Shown here: positions 31,862 through 43,020 of the stretch, piece after piece
Layout of the letters: the number at the start of each line of letters is the position of its first letter
Numbering within the stretch: position 1 is the stretch's first letter
DNA from: Shinisaurus crocodilurus
Lineage: Eukaryota > Chordata > Lepidosauria > Squamata > Shinisauridae
Assembly (NCBI GenBank): GCA_021292165.1
Contig: CM037880.1
Span: 21,722,051 to 21,786,050 of the forward strand
Direction of reading: 5' to 3'
Length of the DNA: 64,000 nucleotides
Made by a program: the position numbers and the translations under genes
The notes under the pieces: model-generated
What the model was told of the DNA's origin: nothing
Databases searched by the model: none
The model's input: only the letters and a program-made list of their open reading frames with translations

Positions 31862-33329
31862 TTACACTTATTTATCATGCCACTTAAGGGATTCAGTCCC
31901 AATTGATGGGATCCTCCAACATGGAATTCTTTTCCCAATAGGAAATGTTGCCCAGAAATTGGACTATGTAGTCCTTCCAACTGGCTCAAGCCATGTCTTG
32001 CCATCAGCCTTCAGTGGGCCAAGTCCCATCCTATTCATCTTCTTGCTAAGCCAACCCTGGCTCCTGCCATGAATCATTTTGGTCTCATTCTTGTAAACAA
32101 CAATGCAAGCTTTTCCAAAACCAACACCAAATTCCATCATTGGAGCCAGCTTCTAATATTTTGCAGGGTATACTGGATCCTTCACTTTAGCTGAGGTTGT
32201 TTTCTGAGGATATCTTTCAGCCTCAAATTGCTCCCTGCAGACTAGCCTTGATCAACTCGGCAGTCGTGTAATGGGGTTCAACTGTAAGAATTGAGCTACC
32301 CACATTAGAATATTTCAGCAGTGCCATGACAACTCTCTCAAACATTGCTAGTTCAGATAGCTTTGGGTCAATTTTCCTCCCTATTAAAGTAAACTCTGCA
32401 TTTCATTGGTTTGTCTTCTGCTCTCTGTCTGTGTACTGTGGTATTTTATTTTTTATTATTATTTTTTTGCTTTCCATTTGTGGGGAGAATGAAACCAAGC
32501 TCTATATGAGATTCCTTCTCAAAGATTGTATAATCCCCACATGACTTTTCTGGACTTGTATTCTGTTCTCCTGGCTTCCCAGCTGTTTTCTCCCCCCAGC
32601 TCTCTAGACATTTCACAAAGTCCATCAGTCATCCTTGAGACCATTTGGAGTATGCTTGCCATATGTCAGTGGAGTTCATTCTGAAATAGCTTCTTCTTCT
32701 TTTTTTTTTTTTTGCTATTCTCTTGAACTCTGTTAAGGGAAAAACAGCCCACAGCAATGGATACCACCTTCTGGTTTTAGAGATATGTTTCTGTGTTGGT
32801 TCGGAAACATTTTAATTCAACGAAGTTCAAAGTTGGAGTAGGAATGTATAAGCTTTCAAAAACACACTGAATTCTTTGTCAGATAGTTTCAGAAATGTAA
32901 GCCGGGGCTCAGCATTGTGGGGCACCTGCCAAGGCACATTCACCTGCAGGGGGCCCACTGCGAACCTCAGCGCCCCTGTGGCACTGCTCCTCCTCCTCCT
33001 TTACAGTTGTTGCCTTTTCAAAACACATGAACATGAGCAGTGACAAGAACAAGGAGAAAGAGCAGCAGCCCCAACTTGCCTTGTCTTCTACATCTGGACA
33101 GTAGTCCAGAAGATTGGGTCCATAAGGGGAAGGATAAGTAAAAGGGCAGTGGTGGCCACCGTGTCAAACCGGGTCCACTAAGAGAATCCTGTCCAAGAGC
33201 TGCCCAGCAGAGCTGGACTCAAGGCTGCATAAGCCCAAAACTTACAAATCAGAGCATTCATAGCCACAAAATAAGAAAAATAGAAGTAGTTTGGCAATTC
33301 TCAAACTACTTACTTGGTAGTTACATTGG
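31862..33329. other. No recognised gene or repeat
   Basis: About 1.5 kb. A T-run with CTT units lies at 32693-32713. Nothing else recognised. Confidence 0.5.
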
Positions 33330-33410
33330 TGAAGAACAGCCTATGCTGAATCAGACCAAGGATCCATCTAGTCCAGCACTCCAGATGCCCTGGGAAGCTC
33401 ACAATTAGGT
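33330..33410 (-). mobile_element. CR1 3' UTR fragment
   Basis: 'cctatgctgaatcagaccaa' and 'ggatccatctagtccagcac' match the end of the CR1 copy at 21545-21600 on the same strand. Confidence 0.65.
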
Positions 33411-33435
33411 CAAAATCAAATGGAGTCAAACGTCC

Positions 33436-33600
33436 TGTGGCTCACGCTGGCTCAGCTTGTCTGAGCGTGGAAAGCTAAGCAGGGTCAGGCCTGGTTATTA
33501 CTTGGATGGGAGACCCCCTCCTCTAGTTTCCTGCATTGAGCAGGGGGTTGGACTCGATAGCCTTGTAGGCTCCTTCCAACTCTATGATCTATGAAATCTA
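33436..33600 (+). mobile_element. 5S rRNA-headed SINE with CR1 tail
   Basis: 33450-33514 is clearly derived from 5S rRNA: 'gaaagctaagcagggtcagg' (A box region) and 'ttacttggatgggagacc' (C box region), the internal RNA polymerase III promoter elements. It then passes into 'ttcctgcattgagcaggggg', 'ttggactcgatagccttgta' and 'ccttccaactctatgatct', the CR1 3' end. The 5S part lacks its first about 30 and last about 20 bases, so it is not a functional 5S gene. Confidence 0.85.
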
Positions 33601-33884
33601 TTAAATCCCCTGCTGCTTGCCCCTGAGACTATCTGGTAATCAGAGGTATACACAGCCCCTTAAATATTGAGATTGCCTTTAGCCATTGAGTGACCTGGCT
33701 TCCAATAGTTTGTTTACCGTAATTGCTGTATTTTTCCAAGATCACTAACCATAACCATTATATCTCAGTACAAAGTGCCCTTACTTTGAAAGAGGACAAT
33801 GTGGTGATTTGGATTGTCTTGGTTTCGTGGGAGGTGCCTCATCTGTGTTTAAACACAACAGTTCAGCCCTTCACTCTGTCCAAC

Positions 33885-34010
33885 TGCACTAGATCTGTTC
33901 AGTGCCTGGATGGGAAACCCTGCAGGGCCCCCAGTCCAGTGTAAACCACTGGGGGTTCCATTACGGAAAAATGGTGGGATAAAAATGTAATAACCAAAAT
34001 ATAATTAATA
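33885..34010 (+). mobile_element. Possible second 5S-derived SINE with LINE-type tail
   Basis: 'agtgcctggatgggaaaccc' resembles the 5S C-box region; it is followed by 'tgtaaaccactgggggttcc' and 'ggtgggataaaaatgtaata', an L2/RTE-type tail. More diverged than the copy at 33436. Confidence 0.5.
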
Positions 34011-34344
34011 AGGAGCCTGTTTCGACAGTTAACGAGAGGGGCACTTAAACTTTGTTTGCAAACCAAAGTAATTAAAAAATACATTTCAAATAACACAATT
34101 ACAAAAGTCAAAACGGAATAAATCACAACACTCAATCGACTTACTTGGGGAGAAAAAATTCTATTCAACCCAATGAGACCCACTAAGTTGTTACTAAAGG
34201 GGGGGGGAAATGGGGACAACATTTCTTGTGGACACCCTCTGATTGCCAGAAGTAAATTCTTCACATATCTACTCAGAAGTAAGCCAAATTGAGTTCAATA
34301 AGATGTACTTCCAAGTAATTGTGTAGAAGATAGCACTGTTCTGC

Positions 34345-34435
34345 TGCAATGCTATACACACTTACCTGGGAATAAGTCCCACTGAACTTAATAGGACTTA
34401 CTTCTGAGTAGACAAACATAGTATGTCTACTGGAT
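34345..34435. mobile_element. Short palindromic repeat, 'gcaatcctat' family
   Basis: 'gcaatgctatacacacttac', 'ctgggaataagtcccactga' and its mirror 'aataggacttacttctgagt'. The central dyad AAGTCCCA...AGGACTT is clear. Confidence 0.7.
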
Positions 34436-34814
34436 GCATAGTATGTCTATAATTAACATGACAAACAAACATAGACAAAGAAACGTGCAAGCTACAATCT
34501 TTCCATAAGATTCAGAAACCACTTTTTAATTACTGGAATTTACTTTTATGGAGATAGTAGTGTACATCTATTAATGTGAGACCTTTGATGCTGTGTATGC
34601 CTATACCCTTCTGCACAGCTGCAACTTATTTTTGTAAATTATGTTCTATTTCGTATTCTGTTCAGTCTTGATCGTTATTTCTTTCCTTTTTGAAATGCAA
34701 AAGATGGAATATTAGAGAAATAAGAAATCAATGTGGAATTTTATTTTATTTTTTAAATTATTGACTGGGGCTGAAAGCAAGAAGATGGCTGAAAGCAAGA
34801 AGATGCCCTTACTG
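34436..34814. other. No recognised gene or repeat
   Basis: AT-rich; a short tandem 'gctgaaagcaagaagatg' appears twice at 34769-34806. Confidence 0.45.
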
Positions 34815-35000
34815 TGGGGTTGGGGAACCCTTTTCAGCCGGAGGGCCAAATTCCAATCCAGCAAAGATCTCAGGAGCTGTGTTCCATCTGTGGGTGGAGC
34901 CAAAGGCACAGTGGGCAGGGTCAAAGGCAGAGTAGAGGAAACTGTTGCAGATGCTGGTGTCCTCTGCCAAGCTGTGAGTCGTGGGTGGGCTCCAGCAGGA
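34815..35000. mobile_element. hAT family C, left part
   Basis: 'ggggttggggaacccttttc', 'agccggagggccaaattcca' and 'gtgggtggagccaaaggcac' match the left half of families C/E. The right end is not found. Confidence 0.6.
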
Positions 35001-36335
35001 TTCCCTCTCTGCCAAACTTGATGTGGCGTTAGTTGTGTGAATGCAATGGACTTGCATGTTTTTTAAAATGTAGACAGTAGCAGTTGTGGGGGTGGGTGAG
35101 CAGGATCAAGAACACGGGGTGCAAGGAGGGGGGATTTAAGCCTTTCTCCCTGATGAAAATTGCCCCCCCACCCAATTTGTATCAGGAGAGAAGCCTCCAC
35201 TGGTGTCAATGGTGGCTTCCTCCAGATAGAAATCATAGGTTGGGGTGGGTTTTCATCCGGACCACAGTGGCAAGGTCTGTACTCCCCCTCCCTGCCCCTA
35301 TGGCCAGGATCCTGAACAGGGGCTCCTGAGGCTGATATTTACATTTTTCTTTAAAAAAACACACAACCCCAGCATGTTAATTGCCTTCACAAAATTAACA
35401 TTGCATCTAGTTTGGGCCTCAATCTATGCTCATTTCTATCAGCACTTCTGTGATGGATGATGCAATTTCCTTCAGACACTCATCACATTGCAAGTAAGAA
35501 TGCCAATCTTAATACTGCAAACTTTCTTTACCATCACCCCCCAAACCCAAGGTGATAATGAGCCCTCCTGAAGCCTGAGAAAGATGTTCCTTGAATTGAA
35601 TAAGGTCAGGATTCTACCTTCCAAGCTTCTGCAAACGGTGAACTTCCAGGATTGGGCTAACATAAAGCTGGTATTGCCATGACAGAGCCGGGGGCAGACT
35701 GACTAGAGAGGAGATGTGAACTGACTTTTTAATGTTTTGTGGGTTTGAAATTAGAGATAGTATAGGAGGGGGGCAAAAAGCTTGCAGCTGGAGCACGTTG
35801 ACTCTCTGTAGGAGGTCAGAGTGAAGAAGAAAAAAAGTCTCATAGAGCAGAAGGCAAAGGCTTTGCAGGAAACAGCAGCTCTTTCTCTGTTAACTCTCAA
35901 TATCCCGCCTTGAATAATAATTGTTTCACTTGAAAAATAGAGACATTGATAAAGTAGGCTCCAGGAACATATTTTTACCCAAACTTTCACAGATAAGAAC
36001 TGCTAATATGGACTGGTTCCAGATAGAGATGTCACCAATTTTCATATTTCATATTCACTCAGAAATAAAAAAAAAATCTTGGCAACTTGTAATGGTGGCC
36101 TCAAATGCAAGGTGAGCATTACAGGCCACAACAGTCTCCAGCCCAGGATACACAGATGAGGAATTGTACAGAGTGCTCTCTAAAAATATTTGCAATTGGT
36201 TTTCCATTTCTGAATCAAGATGAAGGGAGTTTGCCCATCACCAGAAGGAGAGCAGAGGAAAGTAGAGGATATTGCTTCATCTCTTCCATCCCCAGGGGAC
36301 AGCAGTGAGCCCCCTGCAGGTCTGTGGGCCTTGGC
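35001..36335. other. No recognised gene or repeat
   Basis: About 1.3 kb, unassigned. Confidence 0.5.
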
Positions 36336-37085
36336 AGGTGCACATAGAGTGTTCGAGGATCGGGATATTTGTAAGAAGACCAAAACACTGGTTTATGAAG
36401 CCATTGTATTACCAACTTTATTGTATGCCTGCGAAACATGGACTATCTATAAACGTCACTTCCACCTCCTTGAAAGGTTTCATCAACGTTGCCTCCGGAA
36501 AATCCTGCAAATTACTTGGGAAGATAGGCGAACAAATGTCAGTGTACTGGAAGAAGCAAAGACTACTAGCATTGAAAAAATGATCCTTCAACGCCAACTT
36601 CAGTGGACCGGTCATGTTGTTCGAATGCCTGACTGCCGTCTCCCAAAGCAGTTACTTTACTCCCAACTCAAGGATGGAAAGCGGAATATCGGTGGTCAAT
36701 ATAAGAGGTTTAAAGATGTTCATAAGGCTAATCTAAAAAATGCAATATAAACATTGAAAACTGGGAAGCTCTGGCCCATGAACGATCTAAATGGAGGTTG
36801 GCCTTTCACAAAGGTTCCATGGACTTTGAAGAAGCCCGAGTGCAAGGTGAAAGGGAGAAACGTGCTAAGCGAAAAGCACGTCAAATGAATCCTTTACAGG
36901 ACCATCTTCTATCTGGTAACCTGTGTCCTCACTGTGGGAAGCTGTGTGGATCTAGAATTGGCCTCCACAGTCACTTACGGACCCATCGCTAGAGTCTACA
37001 CAATCTTCTTTAGAATTTCCTCCTTTTATCCCGGAAGACAATCTTACTCGGTCACGAGTGATCGCCTGATGATGATGATGATGCT
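36336..37085 (+). mobile_element. RTE-like LINE, RT C-terminus to 3' end
   Basis: Best of three copies. The plus frame from 36340 to 36750 carries 'HRVFEDRDICKKTKTLVYEA', 'LPTLLYACETWTIYKRH', 'RWTG'-type block as LQWTGHVVRMPDCRLPKQLL and 'KDGKRNIGGQYKRFKD'. A frameshift near 36730 leads to 'FEEARVQGEREKRAKRKAR' and the C-terminal finger CPHCGKLCGSRIGLHSHLRT-H (36927-36990). The 3' UTR is short ('ggaagacaatcttactcggt', 'cacgagtgatcgcc') and ends in (TGA)n at 37064-37084, a tail type known in RTE elements. The domain order and tail support RTE-like; the exact clade needs a tree. Confidence 0.85.
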
Positions 37086-37399
37086 GGTCCTGGCATTATG
37101 GTCTCAAAGCAAGGGCCTCAATGGATTAGGAAGTCTAGTAAGTGCTGAACTTTCCTTACTGTCAGAGGATCTTCTAGGCCATTGGTTGGCTACACCCCAA
37201 CCTAAGGTAGTAAATGGCGGTCGTATCAGCACCTCTGTCTTGTCTTGTTGCTGTTTCATTATTGGTGTTTTGTTTTCATTTTCAAAAAGAATAAAACAGG
37301 GAGGAGGACGCCTCTCTTGAACATTTAAGGGAACTTCAGCAGTTGTCGCTTTCTTCATCCTTGCATGACAAGGTGCATCTCTTACCTCTTCTCTGCAAA
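37086..37399. other. No recognised gene or repeat
   Basis: Unassigned, about 310 bases. Confidence 0.45.
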
Positions 37400-37407
37400 C
37401 CTTAAAG

Positions 37408-37777
37408 CAGGGGTGAGCAACCTCAGGCAGTCCAGGGGCCACTTTTGAACCTTCCAGATCAAGATCATCTCTGTGGGTTGCACTCCAGCCACTGTCACAT
37501 CACCAAATTTTGGCAGCATGGTAGCAAAAAACAAACAAACCCCCAAACAAACACCCCATGACATTTGCTGCCAAAATTTTAGCAACAAATTACTATGGAA
37601 GGTTAAAAGGGACAAATTTAGCTTGTTTTCAAGCTAAACTTGTCCTGTGTAAGCATCCATGTTGGTTTGCTGGCCAATTTGCTGGCAAACTGCTGCTTTT
37701 GTTTTGCCGCCAGTGCCAGCGCCACTGTACCGCCAAAGATGGGGTGCCACATGAGGCCCGTGCATTGCTCACCCCTG
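37408..37777. mobile_element. hAT element, family C variant (370 bp)
   Basis: Left CAGGGGTGAGCAACCT, right 'gtgcattgctcacccctg'. 8-bp duplication ccttaaag (37400-37407) and ctttaaag (37778-37785), 7 of 8. The interior has a tandem 'gctggcaaactgctg'-like region and no transposase frame. Confidence 0.9.
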
Positions 37778-37785
37778 CTTTAAAG

Positions 37786-38239
37786 CCACAGGAGGCCTGT
37801 CTTCATTTGCCTCCGGTTGTCCCTAGAAAGAGAAACAGGTCATGTGTGGGGTTAAGGAATGGAAAGTGGGGTTCCACGTTGGAGCTTGTACTCAAAGGTG
37901 GGTCCTAGGTCAGAAAATGTTGGGTGAAGACTGACCCTTATTGCACCCAGCCTAGCCTTCTGATTTGCTAGAAACCTTGCATGGAAGTCCTTCCCAGACA
38001 GTACCAGTCTTTTAGTTTATTTTGGTAGCACATGGCCCAAGCCACTGTGATCCAACGATAGCAACAGCAAACAGGAACCGCATAAGGCCACTATGTAGTA
38101 TGCACACTGGTCTCACTGCCAACCCTTCCTTGGCCGTCATGTAGCAATGGCATCTAGAAATGGTGGGCCAAACTGCTGTATGTATCTCAACCTAGCTGTT
38201 CTCCCTTCACCAGGTCCCATTTCCCATCCTCCCCTATCT
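37786..38239. other. No recognised gene or repeat
   Basis: Unassigned, about 450 bases. Confidence 0.45.
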
Positions 38240-38385
38240 CTTCTTACTACTTACATTTTTATCCTGCGCTTCCATACATTGCTAGTAAGTAGCCCAATCT
38301 CACCCAGTGAGCTTCATGGCTGACTCAGGAGTTGAATCCAGGCCTTCCAGGTCCTAGTTGGGTACTCTAACTCCTCTGGCTAGGT
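38240..38385 (-). mobile_element. tRNA-derived SINE (MIR-like), old
   Basis: 'cccagtgagcttcatggctg', 'aggagttgaatccaggcctt' and 'actctaactcctctggcta' are the reversed B box and body of the SINE at 29296, with many changes. Confidence 0.65.
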
Positions 38386-39590
38386 TCTCCATATTGATAC
38401 TGGACAGCATAGCGGCCCTGCTCCTGTGATTCCTCTCCTTTTAAAAGAAGCTAGGAGCTTAATGTGTGCATCAAAGTCTCCATAAACATTGAAGTGGGCT
38501 GGTCCTACCATTAGACAGAGTGAGGCAACTGCCTCAGGTGATGGATCCTGGGGGCCAGGGGTCCCCGACTCCAGTGCTGAAGTAAAAACTCAACTGCCAG
38601 TTCGGATGGTTTCTTTGTGTGGAATGGGAGGGTGCTGTCTTTTCCTTCACCTCAGGCAGCAAAATGTCTTGGAGCTGCCCTGCATTGAACTGAAGCCATT
38701 GGATAAGGGCAATTAAGTTCAGATAAGCCTCACCATTCACAGATGTCTTGAGGCAATTATTCCTATAATCAGCAAGATTTGTCTCCCCTCATGGAAAGCA
38801 AACAGTAATTTTGTGCAACCAAATTTGGGGTTTTGTTTGCTACCGATGACATTCAAATTAACAACGCTAAGCAAAAGCACATGCTTTCCTTCAACTTGAA
38901 GCAAATGCAAGTCACTCGTTAATCATACATAACCAATATTGGACTCCTTTTTACATATTTGGGACTTAAGACATTAGAAAATTCATGTTAGCTTAAACCT
39001 CTGTCAGAATGCCTTCCAGAATATCTTAAACAAAGATATTGTTGGTCCTTATTTGTTTGGACCACCCAGGGGAGCACTGCTATATCTTTCACACCATTAG
39101 AATTGAAACTCCTACCTCAAATTATATTTATGCCGACATGACAGTTAAGCAAGCAAGGCTGGGGCAAATATGTACTCAAGACCAGGGTGGTCTATTTTCC
39201 AAATCACTATTGGCTAGTAGTAGCGATAGTTTCTGGGGATGTTCCATAGCTGCATTTATTATTTGGAAGCTGGAGGAGACAGTATATTTAGCACAATTGT
39301 GGAGCAAGGGCTGCAAACGCTTTAGAGCAGCAGGAGCAGCCATTCAGGGACTGGCAGAAGCACCCCCTACATAGATCAGTTCACAAAATCTAGGCTGCTA
39401 GATGCAAGGGACACCTTTGCTAGGCTCCTGCAGAGAAGATATCTTTGGACGAGTCAGGCTCTAATCCTAAACAGACATATAGGGGATAAATCCCATAAAG
39501 TGGCAAGTATTTCTGAGTAAATATGCATAGGATTATGCTATCAGTTGAGTAAGCTATACCACACAGAGTTAGGAAAAGGAACCCCTAACC
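38386..39590. other. No recognised gene; 111-codon frame of unknown nature at 39039-39374
   Basis: The plus frame 39039-39374 has no domain I recognise. The surrounding 39050-39470 has a coding-like texture with several stops and may be an old retroelement ORF. A half copy of the 'gcaatcctat' repeat is at 39505-39540. Confidence 0.4.
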
Positions 39591-39720
39591 TAGAGGTCCA
39601 GAACCTCAGGCCTGTGAGGCAAATCTGGCCCTTCAGGGGTACCAATCCAGTCCCCCGGGGTTCTCCAGAAGGCCACGGCCCTTCCCCTGGCCCAGGAGCA
39701 GTGCTAGGTACTGAAAAGAT
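39590..39720. mobile_element. hAT family E-like fragment
   Basis: 'aacctcaggcctgtgaggca' and 'aatctggcccttcaggggta' parallel 47372-47400. The ends are not defined. A (GT)n-rich tract (GTGCGT variants) follows at 39791-39824. Confidence 0.5.
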
Positions 39721-39829
39721 CCGGGGCTCAGGCCCACAGGACAAAAAAATGCACAAATTTGCATATGCTAATTTACAAATGCTCTAAAGTGCGTGCGTGT
39801 GTGTGTGCGTGCGTGTGTGTGTGTCTTTA

Positions 39830-41124
39830 AAGGACCCTGTCTCCTAAGGACACCCCTTTTTGTAACAAGTGATGTATGGACAGGGAAAAGGAGGGCATTT
39901 GATTTCAAAAAAAAGCCTCAGGCAGAAAGATTCAGGGGGGCAGCAGGAGGTGAAGCACATGTGGGCAAAAAGCCAGCTAATCCAGGGGGATCATCAGGGC
40001 CCCTGTACCTTTATTTCAGCAAGTGCTCATGGGCAGCAGGTTGGTGGGACAGATGGCATCCCAGAGATACAGGGCTCAAAATGAAGGATGGCCCCAAATG
40101 GCCATCTAGCTAAAATGCAGAGCAGGAGGTGCGGGGAAGTGGAGTTCACCTCTGCATGCTTCTCCTCCCGCTCTGCTTTAGATGGTCATAAACTTCCAAC
40201 AGTTCAGGGGCTTACGAGCATCGAGGGAGCAATCAATAGGATTGCACCCTAAAGAACTGTTGCTATATTTGGAACAGCCAATTAAAGAATTATAGTTGAT
40301 TAACTGACTTTTAATTAATTCCATCAAATCAGTTTGCAAGTCACAACCATCAACTGAGATATTGAAGGCAATATAACCCCCCCCCCCTCAGAATTCTGTA
40401 GAAACCACAGAGAATTTCCTTCAAGTATGACTGTCTACCAATTGAAGAATTGTGGTTGATTAACCACCTGCCTTTAAACTAATCAATCAGTTACTTGATA
40501 TATTTAAATAAATGTGCCTATTATCAAGACCTATGTATAAGTACGAGTTCTGTGATATTATAGAATCTGTAAGATAACTTTTAATTTATTAAATAAAAGC
40601 TACCAGATGTTGTTAGAAGGGAAGGCTTGCTTTAACAATTGGTTTTTTCATTTCCTATTACTGTACAGTAAAACACTGGAACCAAAATATCCTCAGAAAT
40701 AAACAAAGGAGTTAAATCACTGATTAAACTTTCCCTTCAGTTGGTTAAAGTTGGGGGCCCTTACTTAGCAAACACTTTAGTTTATTGATCTGCCAATTAA
40801 GCTGATGGAAGCTTGTAGCCATAATAATAACAAGAACAAAAGCACAGGGAGGTGGTGGACATCTTGAGTCATTGTACTGAGACCAGCAAGTGGCTGATCC
40901 TCAAAGATGATGAGGCTTAATGTAGACAAGATGGAGGTTCTGTTGGTTGGGTAAATGGCTGGCTTGAATATAGGTATTCAGCCTGTTTAGAACAGGCTTG
41001 CACTCCCCTTTTAAGGACCAGGTTCATACTTTGGGAGTGCTCCTGGGCCCAGCTTTTGTGACAACTCTGACAAGGAGTGCTTTTGCCACAACTTTGATTC
41101 ATGTGCCAAAATATGGCCTTTCCT
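39830..41124. other. No recognised gene; family F end near 40200-40255
   Basis: 'cagttcaggggcttacgagc' and 'aatcaataggattgcaccct' (40199-40253) are one end of the 480-bp family F element. Two related 'gttgattaac' phrases occur at about 40297 and 40452. The rest is unassigned. Confidence 0.45.
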
Positions 41125-41455
41125 GGTGAAGGCAGATCTGGCCAGTTGCTCCTGATTTGATTACCTCCAGCTTAGATTACTCTAGCACAGTGTTCTCCAA
41201 CTTTGGGTCCCCAGATGTTTTTGGCCTACAACTCCCAGCATGCCCTAGCCAGCTATGCTGGCTGGAGAACACTGCTCTAGCACACTTTATGTGGGGCTGC
41301 CTTTGCAAATTATCATGAAACTTCAATTAGTACCAACCCAAGTTCAGCAGCCAGCCTCCTCACAGGAGCTCGATCTGCTGATCACATAACACCTACATTG
41401 GCTCATTCGCACTGGCTCCCAGCTTATCTATTATTTATTTATTTAAAATATTTAT
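41125..41455 (+). mobile_element. L2-like LINE RT fragment, split by a hAT element
   Basis: Across the hAT insertion the plus strand reads an L2-type block: 'LDYSSTLYVGLPLQI' (41171-41310 with the insert removed), 'MKLQLVPTQ' and, after frameshifts, 'HLHWLIRTG' near 41395. This corresponds to LDYCNALYVGLPLKTV and ELHWLPLACR in the copy at 1575. A TTTA tail is at 41432-41444. Confidence 0.7.
41188..41274. mobile_element. hAT MITE, family A (87 bp)
   Basis: Left CAGTGTTCTCCAACTTTGGG, right 'ctggctggagaacactg'. Perfect 8-bp duplication ctctagca at 41180-41187 and 41275-41282. The right arm is shortened by an internal deletion. Removing the element and one duplication restores the LINE reading frame. 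Confidence 0.93.
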
Positions 41456-41465
41456 CCAATTGAGC

Positions 41466-41515
41466 AGCGGGGGGGGCAGCGCAGAGAGGCGGGGCGGGGC
41501 GGGGCGCCCCCCCCT
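41466..41515. repeat. G-rich tract, quadruplex-prone
   Basis: 'gcggggcggggcggggcg' flanked by G8 and C8 runs. Four or more G4 runs in about 25 bases meet the usual quadruplex pattern. It lies between L2 and CR1 remnants and belongs to no promoter that I can see. Confidence 0.7.
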
Positions 41516-41524
41516 TAACGTACA

Positions 41525-42000
41525 TTAACATCACTACCCAAAAAGAGATCTTGAGGTTGTGGTGGACAGCTCAATGAAAATGTCAACCCCGTGTGCAGCT
41601 GCTGTGAAAAAGGCAAATTCTATATTAGGCATAATTAGAAAACGAATTGAAAATAAAACTGCCAATATCATACTGCCCTAGTACAAATCTATGGTGTGAC
41701 CACACTTGGAATACTGGGTACAGTTCCGGTCACCACACCTAAAAAAAGGATATTGTAGAGTTGGAAAAAGTGCAGAAAAAAGCAACTAAAATGATCCAGG
41801 GGCTTAGTGGAACAACTTTCCTACAAGGAACGGTTACGACATCTGGGAATGTTTAACTTAGAAAAGAGGCGACTAAGGAAAGACATGATAGAGATATACA
41901 AAATTATACATGGTGTGGAGAAAGCGGATACGGAGATGTTTTTTCTCCCTGCCTCATAGTACTAGAGCCCGGTGTCATCCCATGAAGCCCCTGGGCATGT
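41525..42000 (+). mobile_element. CR1 LINE, RT C-terminal region, decayed
   Basis: Plus-strand order: 'DLEVVVDSSMKMSTPCAAA', 'KKANSILGIIRKRIENKTA', 'PHLEYWVQFRSPHLKKDI', 'LEKVQKKATKMIQGL', then 'RHLGMFNLEKRRLRKDMI' and 'VEKADTEMFFLPAS'. These are the thumb and C-terminal blocks of CR1 reverse transcriptases, broken by frameshifts and stops. It ends where the SINE at 42044 begins. Confidence 0.82.
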
Positions 42001-42043
42001 TTACTCAGCAGCCAGCACTTTTGGATGGGAGCCAATCCACTGC

Positions 42044-42209
42044 TGGTCCATCTAGCTCAGTCTTGTTGACACTGACCAGCAGCAGTTCTCCTGGGTTTCA
42101 GGCAGGAGTTTTTCCCTAGCACCACTAGCTGAAGAAGCTGGGGCCCTGGGATTGAACCTGGGACTTCCTGCATGCCATGCATGTGCTCTTCTGCGCCGCC
42201 ATGGCCTCA
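42044..42209 (-). mobile_element. tRNA-derived SINE
   Basis: 'ggtccatctagctcagtctt', 'caggcaggagtttttcccta' and 'gggattgaacctgggacttc' followed by 'ctgcatgccatgcatgtgct' is the reversed SINE seen at 10004. The B box is intact; the head runs to about 42209. Confidence 0.8.
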
Positions 42210-42489
42210 CCCCACTGAAACAGTGAATACTCTCACTTCGCCATTTTGGAACCTGGAAGACAGACTGTAACTTTATTATGAATCGGTGAGCAAGGAAAGT
42301 GAATATATATTCAATAAAACTGTACTTGGGGATGTGGGGGGACGGGACGGGACACATAACTTGCAGTCTGTGGAGACAACACAGCGAGGTTGTGCAGCCA
42401 GCCGGAGTTCATCCTTGAAGGGAAAATAATATACCCACATTGCATTGCGTCCTTCTTTGGCTTACCACATCCCATTGAGATGATATGTC
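42210..42489. other. No recognised gene or repeat
   Basis: Unassigned. Confidence 0.45.
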
Positions 42490-42574
42490 ATCAAATTATT
42501 CCAAGGCTGGCTGAGCATGATGGGCGTTGTAGTCCAACACATCTGGAGGATACCAGGTTGTGGAAGGCTGTTTT
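42490..42574. mobile_element. hAT MITE, family B, right half
   Basis: 'gatgggcgttgtagtccaac' ... 'ggttgtggaaggctg'. The left half is lost. Confidence 0.7.
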
Positions 42575-42785
42575 AGGCCATTGTACAGCCGGAAACAGGG
42601 TACATCTATTCAGGAACTTCTCCAGTTCCCCCATGACTATGCTAATGCCAAACCAGAAGTTTGGGAGCCTAAAGCAGCTTGCCACTTTCTGATGGGCGCA
42701 CGACTAGCATGGGCTGAAGAGTCATGTGCATGGGCATGCAGGGTGTGAGAGCTGGATATGATCCATATGCTCAACTAAAAAACCA

Positions 42786-42823
42786 AAAACATCTGGGGAC
42801 CCAAGGTTGGAGAACACTGGGTT
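42786..42823. mobile_element. hAT MITE, family A, right half
   Basis: 'aacatctggggacccaaggt' ... 'ggagaacactg'. It is truncated on the left and directly abuts the SINE at 42824. Confidence 0.8.
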
Positions 42824-43020
42824 AGAGTGTTGGACTAGGAATCAGGAGACCCGGGTTCTAGTCCCCACTCAGCCATGAAGCTCGCTGGGTGACTTTAGGC
42901 CAGTCACTAACACTCAGCCTAACCTACCTCACAGGGTTGTTGAGAGGATAAATGGAAAGGAGACCGTGTAAGCTGCCTTGGGTTCCTTTGAATAAAAAAG
43001 GCAGGATATAAATGTAATTA
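42824..43020 (+). mobile_element. tRNA-derived SINE (MIR-like body)
   Basis: 'gttagagtgttggactagga', B-box-like 'cccgggttctagtcccc', 'gggtgactttaggccagtca', 'cctaacctacctcacagggt' and tail 'aaaaggcaggatataaatgt'. Plus-strand copy of the 29296 family; the start of the A box is missing. Confidence 0.85.

Noticed and set aside
33450..33514. 5S rRNA gene
   Set aside because: Only the middle of 5S is present, and it runs into a CR1 tail; no terminator and no full-length gene.
36220..36750. Host gene encoding a 176-residue protein
   Set aside because: Its C-terminal two thirds are RTE-like reverse transcriptase. The first about 35 residues come from unrelated upstream sequence.
41466..41515. GC-box promoter
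   Set aside because: A short isolated G-run between LINE remnants, with no gene start nearby.
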